Assembly: GCF_003286915.1 (NCBI RefSeq) | Contig: NZ_QMFY01000010.1 | Coordinates: 1 to 64,000, forward strand | Direction: 5' to 3' | DNA: 64,000 nt | Source of the DNA: Pseudochryseolinea flava | Lineage (GTDB): Bacteria > Bacteroidota > Bacteroidia > Cytophagales > Cyclobacteriaceae | Shown: piece by piece, positions 37,552 to 47,513 of the stretch | How the letters are laid out: the number at the start of each line of letters is the position of its first letter | Position numbering within the stretch: the first letter of the stretch is position 1 | The notes under the pieces: model-generated | Databases searched by the model: none | Seen by the model: the letters and a program-made list of their open reading frames with translations, nothing else | What the model was told of the DNA's origin: nothing | Translations under genes and position numbers: made by a program

Positions 37552-38871
37552 ATGAAGAAAGTTCTGCTGTTTATCATGCTTTTGCCCCTGCTGACCGACG
37601 CGCAGAGACCTGTTCGTACCTACTATGACTCGCTAAAAAAGCACGTTCAGGAAGAATACTTTGTTGATCGCGCTGACGACCAAAAAATGGTTGGCCTCTA
37701 TAAACGCTACTACCCCAACGGAAACGTAATGCTCTCCGGTAATTTTGACGATGGCGAAAAGTCGGGCGTGTTTCAAGAATTTCATGAGAATGGAAGCCCG
37801 GCACGGAAGATCACCTTTGTGAATGGCATGCGTCATGGAGCCGTCGAAGTTTTTAATGAAGACGGCAAATCTGTTCAGCGTGCGTACTATCAAAATGATA
37901 AGCTTGCCGACAGCATCCAAATGTTCTTTGATAACGGCAGCTTAAAGAGCGAGACGTTTTTTAAAGAAGGAAAGCCCGAAGGAATGGTGAAGGAATATTA
38001 TCCTGGTGGCAAAGTGCGCAAGGAGATCATGTATAAGGATGGAAAGCCCAATGGTGTTATGCGAAAATTCTATCCAGAAGGTAAGGTTGAGTCGGAAGCC
38101 AATTACAAAAATGGAATCTTGAGTGGCTTCTATAAGAACTACTATCCGAACGGCCAACTCCAAACCGTGTCGACGATGGAAGAAGGTTCGAAGAACGGAA
38201 AATTCAAAAGTTACGACATGGAAGGGCACCTTATTCTGGAGGGAAATTTCCTTAGCGGCCGTCTTCATGGCGAAAACCTTGCTTACTACACCGACGGCAA
38301 AATTCAGCATCGCTATACTTACAAAGACGGCAAAAAGGTAGGGACGAATTACGACTACTTTAAGACGGGTGAGGTCCGCATCAAAGAGGATTACAGTACT
38401 AATGGCGTCGACGCCGTACAAGAAGAGTTTACGGAAGCCCACGTACTCGTTTCTGAAAAACGCTTTCGGAACGGCAAACCCAACGCAACCTGGGTTTATT
38501 ACCATGCTGATGGAAAGACGCCAAAAATCAAGGAGACGTACCTATTGGGTGGACTGTCTGGAATGAAGTACACCTATTTTCCAGACGGCAAGGTTCAAAA
38601 GGAAGAAACCTACAAGAACAATATCCTCACGGGGCCAACAAAAATCTACGACGATAAGGCTATCCTCCTGTCAATCACCGAGTATCGCTCAAATCGTAAA
38701 CATGGTCCTTCAATCGAATACTACCCCAATGGCAAGATCAAGACGCAGGGAGATTATGCTGCCGACAAAAAACATAAGGAATGGAAGGAGTACGATGAGC
38801 AGGGAAATTTGATAAGAACCATTATTTTTAGGGCCGGAATCCTGGTAGAAACCCGGGACGCTAAAAAGTAA
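37552..38871 (+). CDS. Secreted protein of MORN-like (YwqK-type) repeats
   Basis: From ATG at 37552 ([18 protein letters not shown]) it has 439 residues: a signal peptide, then about 15 repeats of roughly 23 residues. Each has the pattern Y-x-x-G-x-x-x-x-x-x-x-Y-K-x-G-K-x-x-G, for example [20 protein letters not shown] and [20 protein letters not shown]. The array covers nearly the whole mature protein. MORN/YwqK-type repeats form beta-hairpin ribbons; the exported Bacteroidota forms have no known ligand. Its stop overlaps the start of purC (TAATG), so it is coupled to that gene despite no obvious link in role. Confidence 0.75.
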   Translation: MKKVLLFIMLLPLLTDAQRPVRTYYDSLKKHVQEEYFVDRADDQKMVGLYKRYYPNGNVMLSGNFDDGEKSGVFQEFHENGSPARKITFVNGMRHGAVEVFNEDGKSVQRAYYQNDKLADSIQMFFDNGSLKSETFFKEGKPEGMVKEYYPGGKVRKEIMYKDGKPNGVMRKFYPEGKVESEANYKNGILSGFYKNYYPNGQLQTVSTMEEGSKNGKFKSYDMEGHLILEGNFLSGRLHGENLAYYTDGKIQHRYTYKDGKKVGTNYDYFKTGEVRIKEDYSTNGVDAVQEEFTEAHVLVSEKRFRNGKPNATWVYYHADGKTPKIKETYLLGGLSGMKYTYFPDGKVQKEETYKNNILTGPTKIYDDKAILLSITEYRSNRKHGPSIEYYPNGKIKTQGDYAADKKHKEWKEYDEQGNLIRTIIFRAGILVETRDAKK

Positions 38872-39830
38872 TGCAAGCCATCAAAGAGACCAATTTCAAT
38901 TTCCCAGGCCAGACAGGTGTTTACAAAGGAAAAGTTCGTGATGTTTATTATTTCGGAGACTACATGGCCATGGTCGCAACCGACAGGATCTCGGCTTTCG
39001 ACGTGATACTTCCCAAGGCAATTCCTGATAAAGGCCGAGTATTAAACCAAATCGCAGCGTTTAACTTAAAGGCAACCAAAGATCTGGTTCCGAACTGGGT
39101 TATTTCTACACCCGACCCAAACGTAACAATAGGTTTTAAGTGCGAGCCATTTGCCGTAGAAATGGTTGTTCGTGGTTACTTGGCAGGTCACGCTTGGCGC
39201 GAATATAAGGCTGGCAAACGCATGCTCTGCGGTGTGCCGCTACCGGAAGGTTTGAAAGAAAATGACAAACTTCCCCAGCCCATCATCACCCCGACTACAA
39301 AAGCACATATCGGTCACGATGAAGATATCTCCAGAGCAGAGATTTTAAGCCGTGGCATTGTATCCGAAAGCGACTATAAAACTTTAGAAGATTACACCTT
39401 CAAGCTTTTTGCAAAAGGTACTGAGCTCGCCGCCGAGCGAGGACTAATCTTAGTGGATACAAAGTATGAATTCGGAAAACATAACGGAACCATTTATTTG
39501 ATCGACGAAGTGCACACGCCAGATTCATCTCGATACTTTTATACCGAAGGTTATGAAGCGCGCCAAAAGTCAGGCGAAGCTCAGAAACAACTTTCAAAAG
39601 AATTTGTGAGACAATGGCTCATTGAAAATGGATTCCAAGGTAAAGACGGGCAGCAAGTACCAGAAATGACCGATCCAATTGTCGCTTCGATCTCGGCGCG
39701 GTATAAAGAGCTTTATGAGAAAGTGCGTGGCGAATCTTTGGAACCGGTCAACTATACGGCTATCCTCCAAAGAATAGAGCAGAGCATCACAGATTCGATA
39801 AATTCCGCTAAATTGGCAGCTAAAGCCTGA
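38871..39830 (+). CDS. purC: Phosphoribosylaminoimidazole-succinocarboxamide synthase
   Basis: The 319-residue protein matches SAICAR synthetase: [14 protein letters not shown], the ATP-binding start; [32 protein letters not shown]; and [15 protein letters not shown]. It joins aspartate to CAIR using ATP, step 8 of purine synthesis. The length (about 300-320) fits the long Bacteroidota type. Coupled by TAATG to the repeat-protein gene. Confidence 0.92.
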   Translation: MQAIKETNFNFPGQTGVYKGKVRDVYYFGDYMAMVATDRISAFDVILPKAIPDKGRVLNQIAAFNLKATKDLVPNWVISTPDPNVTIGFKCEPFAVEMVVRGYLAGHAWREYKAGKRMLCGVPLPEGLKENDKLPQPIITPTTKAHIGHDEDISRAEILSRGIVSESDYKTLEDYTFKLFAKGTELAAERGLILVDTKYEFGKHNGTIYLIDEVHTPDSSRYFYTEGYEARQKSGEAQKQLSKEFVRQWLIENGFQGKDGQQVPEMTDPIVASISARYKELYEKVRGESLEPVNYTAILQRIEQSITDSINSAKLAAKA

Positions 39831-39856
39831 GGCTACCTAAACTCGAAATCGCTTTT

Positions 39857-40237
39857 ATGAAATATACCATCGACAAACAAGAAAAGTACAGCCTCCTAAA
39901 ACTTCATGAAGAGAAGTTGGATTCTACCGTGGCACCTGGATTGAAGTCTGAGTTGATTACCTTTCATGCGGAAGGTGTCAAAAATATTATCCTGGATCTG
40001 TCCGATGTTAAATATACCGACTCCTCAGGATTGAGCGCTTTGTTGGTAGGCAATAGAATTGTTCAGGAAGAAGGCGGCATCTTTGTGTTGGCGCGACTTT
40101 CAGAGCATACCATGAAATTAATCAAGATCTCTCAACTCGATAGCGTACTCAACATCCTTCCGACGGTAGAAGAAGCCATCGATGCAGTGTACATGCACGA
40201 GATTGAAAAAGATCTAAAAGGCGACGGGGCGAACTAA
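39857..40237 (+). CDS. STAS-domain protein, anti-anti-sigma type
   Basis: The 126-residue protein is a single STAS domain. It has LKLHEEKLDSTVAPGLKSEL, then the phosphorylation-site strand LDLSDVKYTDSSGLSALLVG with Ser in DSSG, and a C-terminal helix region. Such proteins bind anti-sigma serine kinases or other partners. Neither a kinase nor a phosphatase gene is adjacent. It is followed by a strong terminator. Confidence 0.8.
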   Translation: MKYTIDKQEKYSLLKLHEEKLDSTVAPGLKSELITFHAEGVKNIILDLSDVKYTDSSGLSALLVGNRIVQEEGGIFVLARLSEHTMKLIKISQLDSVLNILPTVEEAIDAVYMHEIEKDLKGDGAN

Positions 40238-40260
40238 TCGCTCCCACCCCGCTGTTAAAG

Positions 40261-40297
40261 TGACCAAAACCTATCAACGTTTTGGTCATTTTGTTTT
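40261..40297 (+). terminator. Rho-independent terminator after the STAS gene
   Basis: A perfect 10-bp stem, TGACCAAAAC/GTTTTGGTCA, with an 8-nt loop is followed by TTTTGTTTT. Confidence 0.9.
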
Positions 40298-40317
40298 ACG
40301 TCCCGCCGAAATAAGAC

Positions 40318-41235
40318 ATGAGTTTTAAAGTTACGATACTGGGATCCAGCGGCGCATTACCCGCCTACGGTCGACATCCCTCTGCACAGCTGGTCGAAAT
40401 TCAAAATCGATACTTCCTGGTCGATTGTGGTGAAGCCGTGCAAATGCAACTCATGAAATTTCAAGGCAACTATCACCGCATTGGTCACATCCTCATCAGC
40501 CACTTGCATGGCGATCATTACCTTGGGCTTATGGGGTTGTTATTCACGATGCACCTCCAGCGTAGAACAAATGATTTGCATATTCACAGTCACCGTGGGT
40601 TAGATGAAATCATCACGACGCAATTTAAGTACTCACAGTCTGTACCGTCTTTCAAGATCATCTTCCACACCTTGAAGAATGATGTACGCGAAGTCATTTA
40701 CGAAGACGACGCACTCACCGTAGAAACGATACCGCTCGTCCATAAACTTCGGTGTTCCGGATTTCTCTTTCGTGAAAAACCAAAACCACGTAGAATCGAT
40801 AAATCCGTTCTTCCTGAAGGACTATTAATTCAACAACTCGCAGGATTAAAACGCGGTGAAGACGTTTGTGATGAGTTTGGAAACGTGCTTTATAAAAATG
40901 AGACGTTAACATTAACACCGCGTAAATCTCGCAGCTATGCATACTGTTCCGACACTGCGTACAACGAACAGATGGTGGAGCAGATTCGTGGGATTGATTT
41001 GTTATATCACGAAGCAACGTTCGCTAACGATGAAGAACAAAAAGCCAAGGAAACAAAACATAGTACCGCCGCGCAAGCCGCTACGATAGCATCACTCGCC
41101 AACGTGCATCAGCTTTTGCTTGGACATTTTTCGGCGCGGTATAAAGACCCGCAGCCTTTGCTGGAAGAAGCAATTCCACTATTTTCAAATACACGACTCG
41201 CGATCGAAGGTGAAGAACACACTATTCCCGAATAA
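40318..41235 (+). CDS. rnz: Ribonuclease Z
   Basis: The 305-residue protein is a metallo-beta-lactamase-fold RNase Z. The metal-binding motif is ILISHLHGDHYLGL, with a later Asp in YCSDTAYNEQM, His in LYHEATFANDEE, KHSTAAQAA and final His in LLLGHFSARYKD. It cuts tRNA precursors after the discriminator base. This suits the tRNAs in this window, which do not encode CCA. The queuosine-precursor transporter follows 6 bp downstream. Confidence 0.92.
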   Translation: MSFKVTILGSSGALPAYGRHPSAQLVEIQNRYFLVDCGEAVQMQLMKFQGNYHRIGHILISHLHGDHYLGLMGLLFTMHLQRRTNDLHIHSHRGLDEIITTQFKYSQSVPSFKIIFHTLKNDVREVIYEDDALTVETIPLVHKLRCSGFLFREKPKPRRIDKSVLPEGLLIQQLAGLKRGEDVCDEFGNVLYKNETLTLTPRKSRSYAYCSDTAYNEQMVEQIRGIDLLYHEATFANDEEQKAKETKHSTAAQAATIASLANVHQLLLGHFSARYKDPQPLLEEAIPLFSNTRLAIEGEEHTIPE

Positions 41236-41241
41236 TCCATC

Positions 41242-42021
41242 ATGAATACAACACTCGAGCAAAAACGAAATAGACTCTTTCTAATTCTGTGTGGCATATT
41301 CATCACAAACGCGATCCTTGCAGAAATCATTGGCGCAAAGTTATTTTCGTTTGAGCGAACATTCGGATTCGAGCCGGCCAACTTAGACATCATGGGCTTT
41401 CAAATGAGCTTCAACCTCACTGCAGGCGTACTCATTTGGCCCGTCGTCTTCATCACGACCGACTTGATTAACGAATACTTTGGAAAACCCGGCGTTAAGC
41501 GCATCAGTTATTTTACCGTACTGCTCATCTCCTACTCGTTTGTGATTATCTTTTTAGCGATCCAACTTCACCCGGCAGATTTTTGGTCTACAGCCCAAGA
41601 TGCAGAGGGCAATACGTTCAATTTAAATGGGGCCTTTGGTGTAATCTTCGGTCAGGGCTTGCGCATTATTATCGGATCGATCACGGCGTTTATATTTGGA
41701 CAGCTCGTGGACAGTTATGTATTTCAGAAGTTAAAAAAGTCGACGGGCTCTAAAATGTTATGGCTGCGCGCAACAGGCTCAACACTCGTGTCACAACTGA
41801 TTGATAGTTATGTGGTATTGTTTATTGCTTTCTATGGAATCTTCGAAACAGAAAATATTGTCGCCATCGGCATTACCAACTACCTCTATAAATTCATTGT
41901 TGCCATTGCGCTCACACCGGTGATATACTTCGGCCATGCACTCATTGACAACTATCTTGGTAAGGATAATGCAGAAAAGATTTCAACAGAAGCCTCTGAG
42001 AAAAGTGCTGGATTCTTTTGA
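41242..42021 (+). CDS. Queuosine precursor transporter (YhhQ/VUT family)
   Basis: The 259-residue membrane protein has about six to seven helices. It carries the family segments NAILAEIIGAKLF, GVLIWPVVFITTDLINEYFG, TGSTLVSQLIDSYVVLFIAF and the final helix region ALTPVIYFGHALI. YhhQ-family proteins import queuosine precursors (preQ0/preQ1) for tRNA wobble-base modification. It is 6 bp after rnz, so the two tRNA-related genes are probably co-transcribed. Confidence 0.85.
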   Translation: MNTTLEQKRNRLFLILCGIFITNAILAEIIGAKLFSFERTFGFEPANLDIMGFQMSFNLTAGVLIWPVVFITTDLINEYFGKPGVKRISYFTVLLISYSFVIIFLAIQLHPADFWSTAQDAEGNTFNLNGAFGVIFGQGLRIIIGSITAFIFGQLVDSYVFQKLKKSTGSKMLWLRATGSTLVSQLIDSYVVLFIAFYGIFETENIVAIGITNYLYKFIVAIALTPVIYFGHALIDNYLGKDNAEKISTEASEKSAGFF

Positions 42022-42044
42022 CAATACAACCGCACAGAATTCAC

Positions 42045-42407
42045 TCAAAAGAGTAATGGATTCTGTTCCTCATTGAGCTTACTCACATATGGATTCTCAA
42101 ATTTTGATGCGAATGATCGCACGGCTTTGATGCTATCCAAAGGAATTTTAGTCTCCGGGAGAATATAGCCATTGGTATCATAGGCATGAAGAACAACGAT
42201 CGAATGGTCCCCGAGTACGAGGTCAACCACGCCGGTGAGATACATCGTGCGTCCTAGCAACGAAGATGTAATGCCGATAACGGTCCCCTGCGATTTACTA
42301 TCGATTAAGGCTTCAAAGATTTCCTTTTCAGAGGTAAAGTTTTCTTGATCCAAATAACGGCTAACTGCAACAGAACTTGATTTATCATTTTCAAACACAG
42401 GCTCCAT
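42045..42407 (-). CDS. Hypothetical protein
   Basis: The 120-residue, soluble protein has no signal or membrane segment. It has a charged N-terminal part and a beta-rich centre (GTVIGITSSLLGRTMYLTGVVDLVLGDHSIVVLHAYD). No family is recognised. It converges with the transporter gene. Composition is consistent with a genuine cytoplasmic gene. Confidence 0.5.
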   Translation of the reverse strand: MEPVFENDKSSSVAVSRYLDQENFTSEKEIFEALIDSKSQGTVIGITSSLLGRTMYLTGVVDLVLGDHSIVVLHAYDTNGYILPETKIPLDSIKAVRSFASKFENPYVSKLNEEQNPLLF

Positions 42408-42607
42408 CTATTAATTTTCTCATTTAGTTATTTTTATTACGTTCACCGTAAAACTCAATGCCAGCCTGTTTTCTATATAAATTGGAAAGTTCTCGCCACA
42501 TTTTGTAGCAACAGCAACATAAATTCTATTTTTTCGATGAACGACATTACATCTCACCCGATGATGTCATACATTTGATATTGTCTTATAAGATAAAGTG
42601 ATATTTC

Positions 42608-43000
42608 ATGCAAAGGAGCATACTGATAATAGATGACGACGAGGACGATTGTATGTTAATCAAAGACAGCCTAGTTCAAATCGGCATCAGACATCCGATC
42701 AAAATTGTACTAGGCGGTCAACAAGCACTTGATCTGCTGCAAACCTTAACCTTAGAATTGCCGCTGTTGATCATCCTTGATTTAAACATGCCGCTGATGG
42801 ACGGATTCCAAGTACTTGACAGAATCAACAGCGACTATAAAATCCCTGTTGTCATGTACACTACTTCTTGTGATGATGAGACCGTGGCGAAGGCAAAGTC
42901 GGCAGGCGCGATTGATTGTATCAAGAAGGGAACCAGCTACGCAGACAACCTAAAATTCGCCAAGTACATATTCGACCTCACCAAGGAATTTAAAAGTTAG
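42608..43000 (+). CDS. Single-domain response regulator
   Basis: The 130-residue receiver domain has the acidic pocket DDDEDD at about 9-14, phospho-acceptor Asp in LIILDLNMPLMDGF, the Thr in VVMYTTS and the Lys in DCIKKGTSY. No output domain is present, so it acts by protein contact (CheY or Spo0F type). No kinase gene is nearby. The upstream 200 bp, shared with the divergent hypothetical gene, must hold its promoter. Confidence 0.85.
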   Translation: MQRSILIIDDDEDDCMLIKDSLVQIGIRHPIKIVLGGQQALDLLQTLTLELPLLIILDLNMPLMDGFQVLDRINSDYKIPVVMYTTSCDDETVAKAKSAGAIDCIKKGTSYADNLKFAKYIFDLTKEFKS

Positions 43001-43071
43001 TTTTACGGATCTGCGCATATTCAACTAACAGCGAAAGAAAAAGTGGACAGCTGTGTTACCGAACTGAATCA

Positions 43072-43809
43072 TCATTTCGGCCTGCGAATGTTATCGCAAA
43101 TGATCGCAGTGGCAATCGCGGCGTTCAATGATTCCGCCTTTCCGTATTGTGGGATCGTAATCTTCTGAGTGATAAACTGTCCTATTTCGGGTGAGATGCC
43201 GCGCGATTCATTTCCGATCACCACAAACCCACCATCGTGAAAGGCCTGCGTGTGTACGTCGGCGCCATCGAGATAAGCGCCATAGACCGGAAGTTTTATT
43301 GATTGTAAATAATCGGTTAAAGCCGTGTAGTACATCTCTACACGTACAAACGAACCCATGGTGGCGCTGATCACTTTGGCATTGTAGATGTCGGCAGTCT
43401 CTTCGGAAGCTATGATCTTGGAAATCCCAAACCAATCCGCAGTCCTGATGATCGTCCCGAGATTTCCAGGATCGCGAATATCGTCCAGCACAAGCGCAAA
43501 CTCACCCGGCGCAATTTTTACAGGCGTGTTGGGCTTCATCCTCGCCACGGCCAGGGCTGCATCATTCGTTTGAAATTCGCTTAGCCCCGCCAGTTCATTC
43601 TCCTGAACCGCGATGATTTCAAGGCCTTTCGGAAGCGATGCCGCGTCCAGGAATTCAGTTGTGCCCAGCACAAATTGTATTTCAAAGTCCGAGAGCAACA
43701 ATTCGTGCACACTCTTTGCACCTTGCACCACAAAACATTGCTCCTGTTTCCGGTATTTCTTTAATTGCAAGGATTTAATGAACTTGATTTTAGCTTTCGA
43801 TAGCATCAT
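43072..43809 (-). CDS. TrmH-family (SPOUT) RNA 2'-O-methyltransferase
   Basis: The 245-residue protein has a small N-terminal RNA-binding domain (about 1-95) and a SPOUT domain. The SPOUT signature blocks are LVLDDIRDPGNLGTIIRTADW, FVVIGNESRGISPEI and IPQYGKAESLNAAIATAII, the knot with the AdoMet-binding loops. It methylates a ribose 2'-OH in rRNA or tRNA. The exact nucleotide is not predictable. It is divergent from the TamL-like gene with a gap of 6 bp between the two starts. Confidence 0.9.
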   Translation of the reverse strand: MMLSKAKIKFIKSLQLKKYRKQEQCFVVQGAKSVHELLLSDFEIQFVLGTTEFLDAASLPKGLEIIAVQENELAGLSEFQTNDAALAVARMKPNTPVKIAPGEFALVLDDIRDPGNLGTIIRTADWFGISKIIASEETADIYNAKVISATMGSFVRVEMYYTALTDYLQSIKLPVYGAYLDGADVHTQAFHDGGFVVIGNESRGISPEIGQFITQKITIPQYGKAESLNAAIATAIICDNIRRPK

Positions 43810-43815
43810 TCACGA

Positions 43816-46305
43816 TTGAGAACCGCGAAAATTAGATATTTTATTTTGATCTCTTTGCTTCCAATCATCCTTGGAAGCTGCTGGGGTACAAAACATTTGA
43901 AAGATGGCGAGAAATTACTCCTCCGGCAAAGCATCAGCGCCCCCCGGTCCATTGATAGCGAAGAACTTAAGGGCCTATACGTACAGCGCCCTAACCGTAA
44001 GTTCCTGGGCATCGCAGCGCCGCTGGTAGAAATCTACTACATCGGATACAATAGTTATAATGAAGACTCCATGCGGGCACGCATGCTACGCAAAGACAGC
44101 ATCTTTGAGGAACGTATCCGCAAGGCAAAAACCGAAAAACGGAAAAATAACCTTGCCATTCGCCAGCAAAAAACGAAAGATCGGTTCGCCGACAAACTCA
44201 CGAATGGAAATACAGTCATGCAATGGGGTGAACCCGTGAGCGTTTTCGATAGCACCAATGTGACCAACACCGTTGAACGCTTCAGTAAGTACCTCTTCTC
44301 CAAAGGGTATTTCACCAATAAGGTAACAGCCAAAATTTCTCAGGTCAGAAGTTCCAAGCGCGAAAAGAAGAACCGGTTTCTGCAGAAGCTAGTCCAGGTG
44401 TCGTACAAACTTGAGCCCGGACAGCCCTACATTATCGACTCCATGTTTTACAGCATCCAAGACACGGCAATCCTTTCACTGGTCAACAAAAATCAAAAAT
44501 GGAATCACCTCAAGAAGGGCGATCCTTATGATCAAGACAACCTTACCAAGGAACGCGAGCGACTTGATCTCCTGATGAAGAATAACGGTTACTACGACTT
44601 CAGCAGACAGTACATCGAATACTGGCCAGACACCTCCTACCTCAAGCCTGGACGCCGCGTCATGATCATGATTGAAATCAAAGATCCTGCAAAGCGTGGC
44701 TACCATAAGCAGTTTAAAATCGACACTGTCAACTTCAATACGGATGCCGGCGTGAACAAAGTAGACATGGTTCGCACGGGCAGAACCTACCGTGATATTC
44801 GCTACACCTACTACGAGGACAACTACAATTTAAAAATACTGTCGCAGCGTGTGTTCTTAAAGCCAGGCGAACTATACAGTCGCACAAAAACGCTGGACAC
44901 TCAGCGACAGCTTGCCAACTTGGATGCATTCAAGTTTGTGAACATAAACTTCGATACTACCGGCGGAAGATTCATTGCCAACATTTTTACAAGTCCGCTA
45001 GCGCGGTATGAATGGACGAACGAAGCTGGTGTAAGCGTGACGCAAGGGTACCCCGGTCCGTTTTACAATATGACCTTCAAAAAGCGAAACATCTTTAACG
45101 GACTAGAGACTTTTGATCTTAGTGGGCGTATTGGTTTCGAAGGTGTTGCCCCTGCTACAAGCGACGAAGATTTTTACAAGAGCATCGAAGCAGGTGTGAA
45201 CGCATCATTTACGTTCCCACAATTTGTGTGGCCATTCCGTGAACGCGTTAGATTCCGCCATGCGCAATTCAACCCCAAAACAAAATTCACAGCCGGATAT
45301 GCTTACACGCGAAGACCCGAATATACACGCACAGCTTGGTCGTTGAACGGCACTTACTCTTGGAACAACAAACGGACACGCTTGTATACCTTCACACCTG
45401 TTAACCTCAGTGTGATCGACACTGCTAACCTATCCGCTGGGTTTCGCGATCTTCTTGCAGAACAAGAGAACCTCGGGAATTTTAGTTTGAAAAATTCATT
45501 CCGACCATCGTTCGTGAACAGTATGATTTTCGCAATCACTTGGAACCACAAGAACTACGGAAACTTGGAACGCAACTCTGCATACATGCGCGCACAATTA
45601 GAAAGTGGTGGAACGATTTGGAATATCTTCAATGGCGACTTCATCACCGACAAATACAGCCTCGAATACTTTCAGTTTCTCCGGCTGAGTCTTGACATGC
45701 GTCGAATCAATATTGTCGGTAGACACTCAGTTGTCGCTTACCGTTTCAACGGAGGTTTGGCATACGCGTATGGAAAAAATAAAAGTTTACCGTACGAGAA
45801 ATTCTTTTTCGCAGGCGGTAGTAATAGTATTCGTGCATGGCGACCTCGTCGCTTAGGACCAGGGTCATTTAAGCCACCAATCAGTACAGATCCAAGCAAC
45901 GATGGTCTTTACGACTACAGCATTGAAAAGCCCGCAGACATTTTAATGGAAGCCAGTCTTGAAGTGCGCCAAAAACTATTCGGATTCGTGAACGGTGCCA
46001 TATTCGTTGATGCCGGAAATGTGTGGACCTTCGAGCCACGTAGCACCCTGGCAGAAGAAGGAAGCGCTGGCAATTCGCAGTTCAGATTGGATAGCTTCTT
46101 TAAAGAAATTGCTGTCGGTACTGGTTTCGGTTTACGTTTCGACTTCACCTTCCTCATTCTCAGATTCGACGTCGGTATCAAAGTGTGGGACCCTGCACGC
46201 GCAGAAGGAGAACGCTTTGTACTTGACAAGGTAAAATTCTTCGGACCTTTCTCAACGAACAAAGAACCTGTAATCTATAACGTTGGGATTGGGTATCCTT
46301 TCTGA
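43816..46305 (+). CDS. TamL/BamA-family outer-membrane assembly lipoprotein
   Basis: The product has 829 residues from TTG at 43816. A signal with lipobox ILGSC is followed by WGTKHLKDGEKLLLRQ, as in the TamL lipoproteins of Bacteroidota. POTRA-like domains span about 90-430. A C-terminal 16-strand barrel of Omp85 type follows, with the GGSNSIRAWRPRRLGPG loop (the VRGF-type lid motif) and a final strand ending GIGYPF. It would help insert or assemble outer-membrane or surface proteins. Its start nearly abuts the TrmH gene, so the promoter must lie inside that gene or between the starts. Confidence 0.88.
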   Translation: MRTAKIRYFILISLLPIILGSCWGTKHLKDGEKLLLRQSISAPRSIDSEELKGLYVQRPNRKFLGIAAPLVEIYYIGYNSYNEDSMRARMLRKDSIFEERIRKAKTEKRKNNLAIRQQKTKDRFADKLTNGNTVMQWGEPVSVFDSTNVTNTVERFSKYLFSKGYFTNKVTAKISQVRSSKREKKNRFLQKLVQVSYKLEPGQPYIIDSMFYSIQDTAILSLVNKNQKWNHLKKGDPYDQDNLTKERERLDLLMKNNGYYDFSRQYIEYWPDTSYLKPGRRVMIMIEIKDPAKRGYHKQFKIDTVNFNTDAGVNKVDMVRTGRTYRDIRYTYYEDNYNLKILSQRVFLKPGELYSRTKTLDTQRQLANLDAFKFVNINFDTTGGRFIANIFTSPLARYEWTNEAGVSVTQGYPGPFYNMTFKKRNIFNGLETFDLSGRIGFEGVAPATSDEDFYKSIEAGVNASFTFPQFVWPFRERVRFRHAQFNPKTKFTAGYAYTRRPEYTRTAWSLNGTYSWNNKRTRLYTFTPVNLSVIDTANLSAGFRDLLAEQENLGNFSLKNSFRPSFVNSMIFAITWNHKNYGNLERNSAYMRAQLESGGTIWNIFNGDFITDKYSLEYFQFLRLSLDMRRINIVGRHSVVAYRFNGGLAYAYGKNKSLPYEKFFFAGGSNSIRAWRPRRLGPGSFKPPISTDPSNDGLYDYSIEKPADILMEASLEVRQKLFGFVNGAIFVDAGNVWTFEPRSTLAEEGSAGNSQFRLDSFFKEIAVGTGFGLRFDFTFLILRFDVGIKVWDPARAEGERFVLDKVKFFGPFSTNKEPVIYNVGIGYPF

Positions 46306-46319
46306 TTTTTGGGAAGCTT

Positions 46320-46735
46320 GTAATCGTTATTCATTATTTGCGAATCGTTAAAAGTTTAAAGTTAATCTTCAAAGGACATCATGCGCAGTAGGCCCTTTAG
46401 GGAAATGAAGGGTGCGCGTTGGCTTAGACTTTCGTTAATCGTGAATCGTTAAACGTTAATCGTTAATCGTTTAAAGTTAATCTGCAAAGGACATCATTGC
46501 GCAGTGGACCCTTTAGGGAAGTGAAGGGTGCGCGTTGGCTTATACATTCGTTAATCGTTATTCAATGTCGTTGACTTAATCAACGTCCGTAGGCTATGGA
46601 TTTGTGTTCACCCCTGCCCCTGAAGGGGAACTCGATTTGCGGGCGGGCCCTTTAGGAAGTGAAGGGTGCGCGTTGGCTTGGACTTTCGTTAATCGTTAAT
46701 CGTTAAAAGTTTAAAGTTCTTCATTGCGCCGCGGG
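46320..46735. repeat. Imperfect intergenic repeats of about 100-120 bp
   Basis: Two near-copies (about 46349-46452 and 46468-46565) and a third partial copy (about 46639-46730) share CAAAGGACATCAT, TGCGCAGT, CCCTTTAGGG, GTGAAGGGTGCGCGTTGGCTT and clusters of TTAATCGTT/AATCGTTAA. CCCTTTAGGG is a perfect palindrome. After the last copy comes a CTTCGTGTCTTCGCGTCTTCGTGGC run of short direct repeats. No gene is seen in 46306-46956. It resembles mobile or amplified intergenic elements, but no ends could be fixed. Confidence 0.6.
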
Positions 46736-46956
46736 CTTTCCTTGCCTTCGTGTCTTCGCGTCTTCGTGGCATAAAAGTGAATCTTTGAAAAGAGTTCTGC
46801 AACTACTAGATCTGCTACATAATACACCGTTGTTTTTTGATCTAGTGCCTTCTTTTTCTGGCATACATAATCAATCTTAATTGCCTACAGCTAACGGATA
46901 ATCGATAACACTTCCTGTTCCATCGGTAATAATCAACCGTAGCGAAGGTGGTAGCG

Positions 46957-47205
46957 TTATTCATATGGTGGTGATATTTTATTTGTGTTTGACAATAGCT
47001 TTTTGATTAAGACTACACTTGTAGCAATGGCTATCACGACGCCATTTGCAATGGCACATACAAATAGAATTCTCTGACTGTCACTAATACATGGTGGGCA
47101 AGGCTTACCTTGTTCACAAGGCTCACACAAAGGTTGAAGTAACCAAATTAAGAACACTAATATGACTTCTAAAATCATCAGTGCCCAAATTAATCTCTTT
47201 ACCAT
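46957..47205 (-). CDS. Small two-helix membrane protein with CxxC-type cysteines
   Basis: The 82-residue protein has two membrane helices (about 5-25 and 47-68). They are linked by a polar loop with five Cys in LCEPCEQGKPCPPCISD, probably on one face of the membrane. The loop could bind metal or form disulfides. No family is recognised. The next gene upstream (47238-47462) is a similar small membrane protein 32 bp away in the same direction, so the two may form a pair. Confidence 0.5.
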   Translation of the reverse strand: MVKRLIWALMILEVILVFLIWLLQPLCEPCEQGKPCPPCISDSQRILFVCAIANGVVIAIATSVVLIKKLLSNTNKISPPYE

Positions 47206-47237
47206 AAAAGTGACTACGCTTAATGGAGCTCCGCTTG

Positions 47238-47462
47238 CTATCGCCGTTGCTTAATTAATATTTTTGTCAAAAGAAATAATACTACAAGGAGATAAACGAC
47301 TGGAAAAAATTGCAGGAACATCACGCTGAAGTAGAGTCCATACCTAAATGTGTACTGTGATCTAATAGAAGCCGAAATAATAAAAAGCACTGACAGCAAG
47401 AGCTGAATCCAAGCCGCATATTTGAATGACCGTTTAAATACAACAGCGATGTCAACTTTCAT
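47238..47462 (-). CDS. Small two-helix membrane protein
   Basis: The 74-residue protein is mostly hydrophobic: helices at about 16-34 and 43-68, with a basic end (LIKQRR). The start ATG at 47462 is followed by MKVDIAVVFKRSFKYAAW. No family is recognised. It lies between the fused dehydrogenase E1 gene and the cysteine-rich small membrane protein. Confidence 0.45.
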   Translation of the reverse strand: MKVDIAVVFKRSFKYAAWIQLLLSVLFIISASIRSQYTFRYGLYFSVMFLQFFPVVYLLVVLFLLTKILIKQRR

Positions 47463-47513
47463 GTAGGATTATTTTAGAATCCAAAGTGGTCTTCTCATTA
47501 CAATTGCACGACA

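Noticed and set aside
46877-46960. A minus-strand stretch of 27 codons ending in TAA with protein-like composition (LPPSLRLIITDGTG).
   Set aside because: It may be the remnant of a gene end, but it is too short and has no start, so no claim is made.
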